Made by a program: the position numbers and the translations under genes. From the NCBI GenBank assembly GCA_013400155.1, contig VXBM01000884.1, positions 296,526-360,525 of the forward strand: 64,000 nt of DNA, written 5' to 3'. The notes below the pieces were generated by a model that did no database searches, had not been told where the DNA came from, and was given only the letters and a program-made list of their open reading frames with translations. This stretch comes from Helopsaltes ochotensis (taxonomy: Eukaryota > Chordata > Aves > Passeriformes > Locustellidae). Below are positions 62,827 to 64,000 of the stretch, piece after piece; within the stretch, counting starts at the first letter, position 1; each line of letters starts with the position of its first letter.

Positions 62827-63734
62827 CATTCCTTATTTTGCAACACTGGAATAGCAGAGCCATAATTAAAACAAAACATGATGAGTAGTATCAAAAAAAT
62901 GGTGAAACATTTAATGGCAGCTTCTTTATCAAGTGCTCCTCATTCATTCAATCATTAATTGGAAGTGTTTCATATTAACCATATTTAAAAAGACAGTCTG
63001 CTACGTGACAGCAGTAGGTGATGGTTCTCAACTGTAGCAGAACCTCAGAAGTAAAACAAAGCTGTGTGACAGTGTTGTTAAGAGAGGACTTGATCCTACA
63101 ATAAATTGTGAAATTTTCTTTCTACCCCAAACAGTAATTTTTTTTGTTGCCTAATTTCAAATTAATCAGTACCAAATGCTTTCTCTGTGTGCATGAAAGA
63201 ATTTATTTTAGGATTGTTTTGGAGTTTGGTTTTTTTCCCTGTAGCTGGGAACATCTCACATTTTTACCTGCAAAGCTAGTTGTCCCAATTGAGTAACTGA
63301 TTCAAGTTAGCTTTCTGAAATGCAGAAAAACCAGTATGTATAATTCTTTGCAGCTCTGCAGAAAAATGACACTAAAATATATTATATAAATATAGTATTT
63401 TCTGGTATTCTAGCACTCCTGTCCTTTGAAGCACTGTACTAATTTCAGTTTTATCCTGCTGTAATAATTTTCTCTAAGGTTTTTCTTTTCTCCGAATGTT
63501 ATAAATTCACTGGACTGATGGGGAGAGCAGACAAGATGACTGAATTTTCATTTTCAATTGTATCACCCCTTTTGAGAGGGTTTGTACACTAAAAGAACAT
63601 TAGGTTTTTATTTTTATTTTCTAATTTTTATTTCAAGTGGAAAAATTTCATTTTCACTGGTCAGAAATTCTGATTGTACTTCAAACTATGGTGCTGTTGA
63701 TACAACAGAAGAAGGAGGTCCTGGACAAGCACAG
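62827..63734. other. AT-rich sequence, no gene seen
   Basis: Nothing recognisable lies between the possible LTR and the final CR1. Confidence 0.5.
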
Positions 63735-64000
63735 GAGCCTCAAGTCCTAGTGCAAGATGCTGCACCTGGATTGGGGGAATCCCAGTCATTAGTGCAGATT
63801 TCCAGAAGAACTACTGGGGAGCAGCCCTGCAGAGAAAGGGTTGGGGAATATGATGTTGGAAAAGCTGGGTATGAGTCAACAGTGTGCATTTGCAGCCCAG
63901 AAAGCCAGCTGTATCCTGGGCTGCAACAGAAGAGGAGGAGTCATGGGGAGGGGATTCTGCGCTCTACTCTGCCCTCATGAGACCCCCACCTGGAGTGCTG
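63735..64000 (+). mobile_element. CR1 LINE fragment, runs off the window
   Basis: Plus-strand CR1 text: GATGCTGCACCTGGATTGGGG, GCAGCCCAGAAAGCCAGCTG, TATCCTGGGCTGCAACAGAAG, CTCTACTCTGCCCTCATGAGA and CCCCCACCTGGAGTGCTG. This is the region coding for the C-terminal end of the CR1 polymerase. The overlapping frame 63582-63980 mixes unrelated upstream sequence with decayed CR1 and is not a gene. The element's 3' part should continue beyond 64000. Confidence 0.9.

Noticed and set aside
63582..63980. 132-codon plus frame at the window end.
   Set aside because: Its second half is decayed CR1 polymerase sequence and its first half is unrelated AT-rich DNA.

Overview
This is vertebrate nuclear DNA, most probably from a bird. 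The evidence is several CR1 LINE copies of the avian type (some with the terminal ATTCTRTGATTCTATGAT-like tail), several LTRs that I recognise as avian endogenous-retrovirus families, long introns with GT-AG splice sites, and CpG islands interrupted by assembly gaps. There is no bacterial or viral gene organisation. The species cannot be fixed from the sequence; the LTR types suggest a non-galliform (neoavian) bird, which is an inference.

Positions 1-19.1 kb hold the 5' part of one protein-coding gene on the minus strand, WFS1 (wolframin, an ER membrane protein). The first coding exon is at 16982-17173 (start codon at 17168) and the next is at 213-295. The two join in frame and together encode about the first 90 residues. 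A CpG island at about 18.55-19.65 kb, broken by a 226-base gap, is the likely promoter and untranslated exon 1. A strong donor at 18689/18688 fits the end of that exon. Intron 2 is about 16.7 kb long and contains one CR1 copy, an A-rich tract and two exon-like pockets of unknown status.

Positions 19.65-39.2 kb look intergenic. They contain a CR1 copy split by a younger LTR (20.96-22.4 kb), a CR1 with an apparent 38-base internal inversion (26.2-27.0 kb), and two more LTRs (28.4-29.0 and 31.3-31.9 kb). A second CpG island at about 39.17-40.25 kb holds a 651-base gap, with an 11-base GC-rich minisatellite running into the gap. From the conserved vertebrate gene order, where JAKMIP1 lies head-to-head with WFS1, this island could be the JAKMIP1 promoter and the rest of the window its first intron. 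No JAKMIP1 coding exon is visible, so this remains a hypothesis.

Positions 40.25-64 kb are AT-rich and carry no recognisable exon. They contain an uninterrupted run of 86 T, a small CpG-rich pocket near 53.8 kb, three plus-strand CR1 fragments, two candidate LTRs and a 200-base ATGTAT hexanucleotide array with a single stray N. I found no novel multi-gene system. The most useful leads are the exon-like pockets inside WFS1 intron 2, the 20-base promoter tandem repeat, the nested LTR in CR1 and the CR1 micro-inversion. Most open reading frames of 60-140 codons in the window look like chance.
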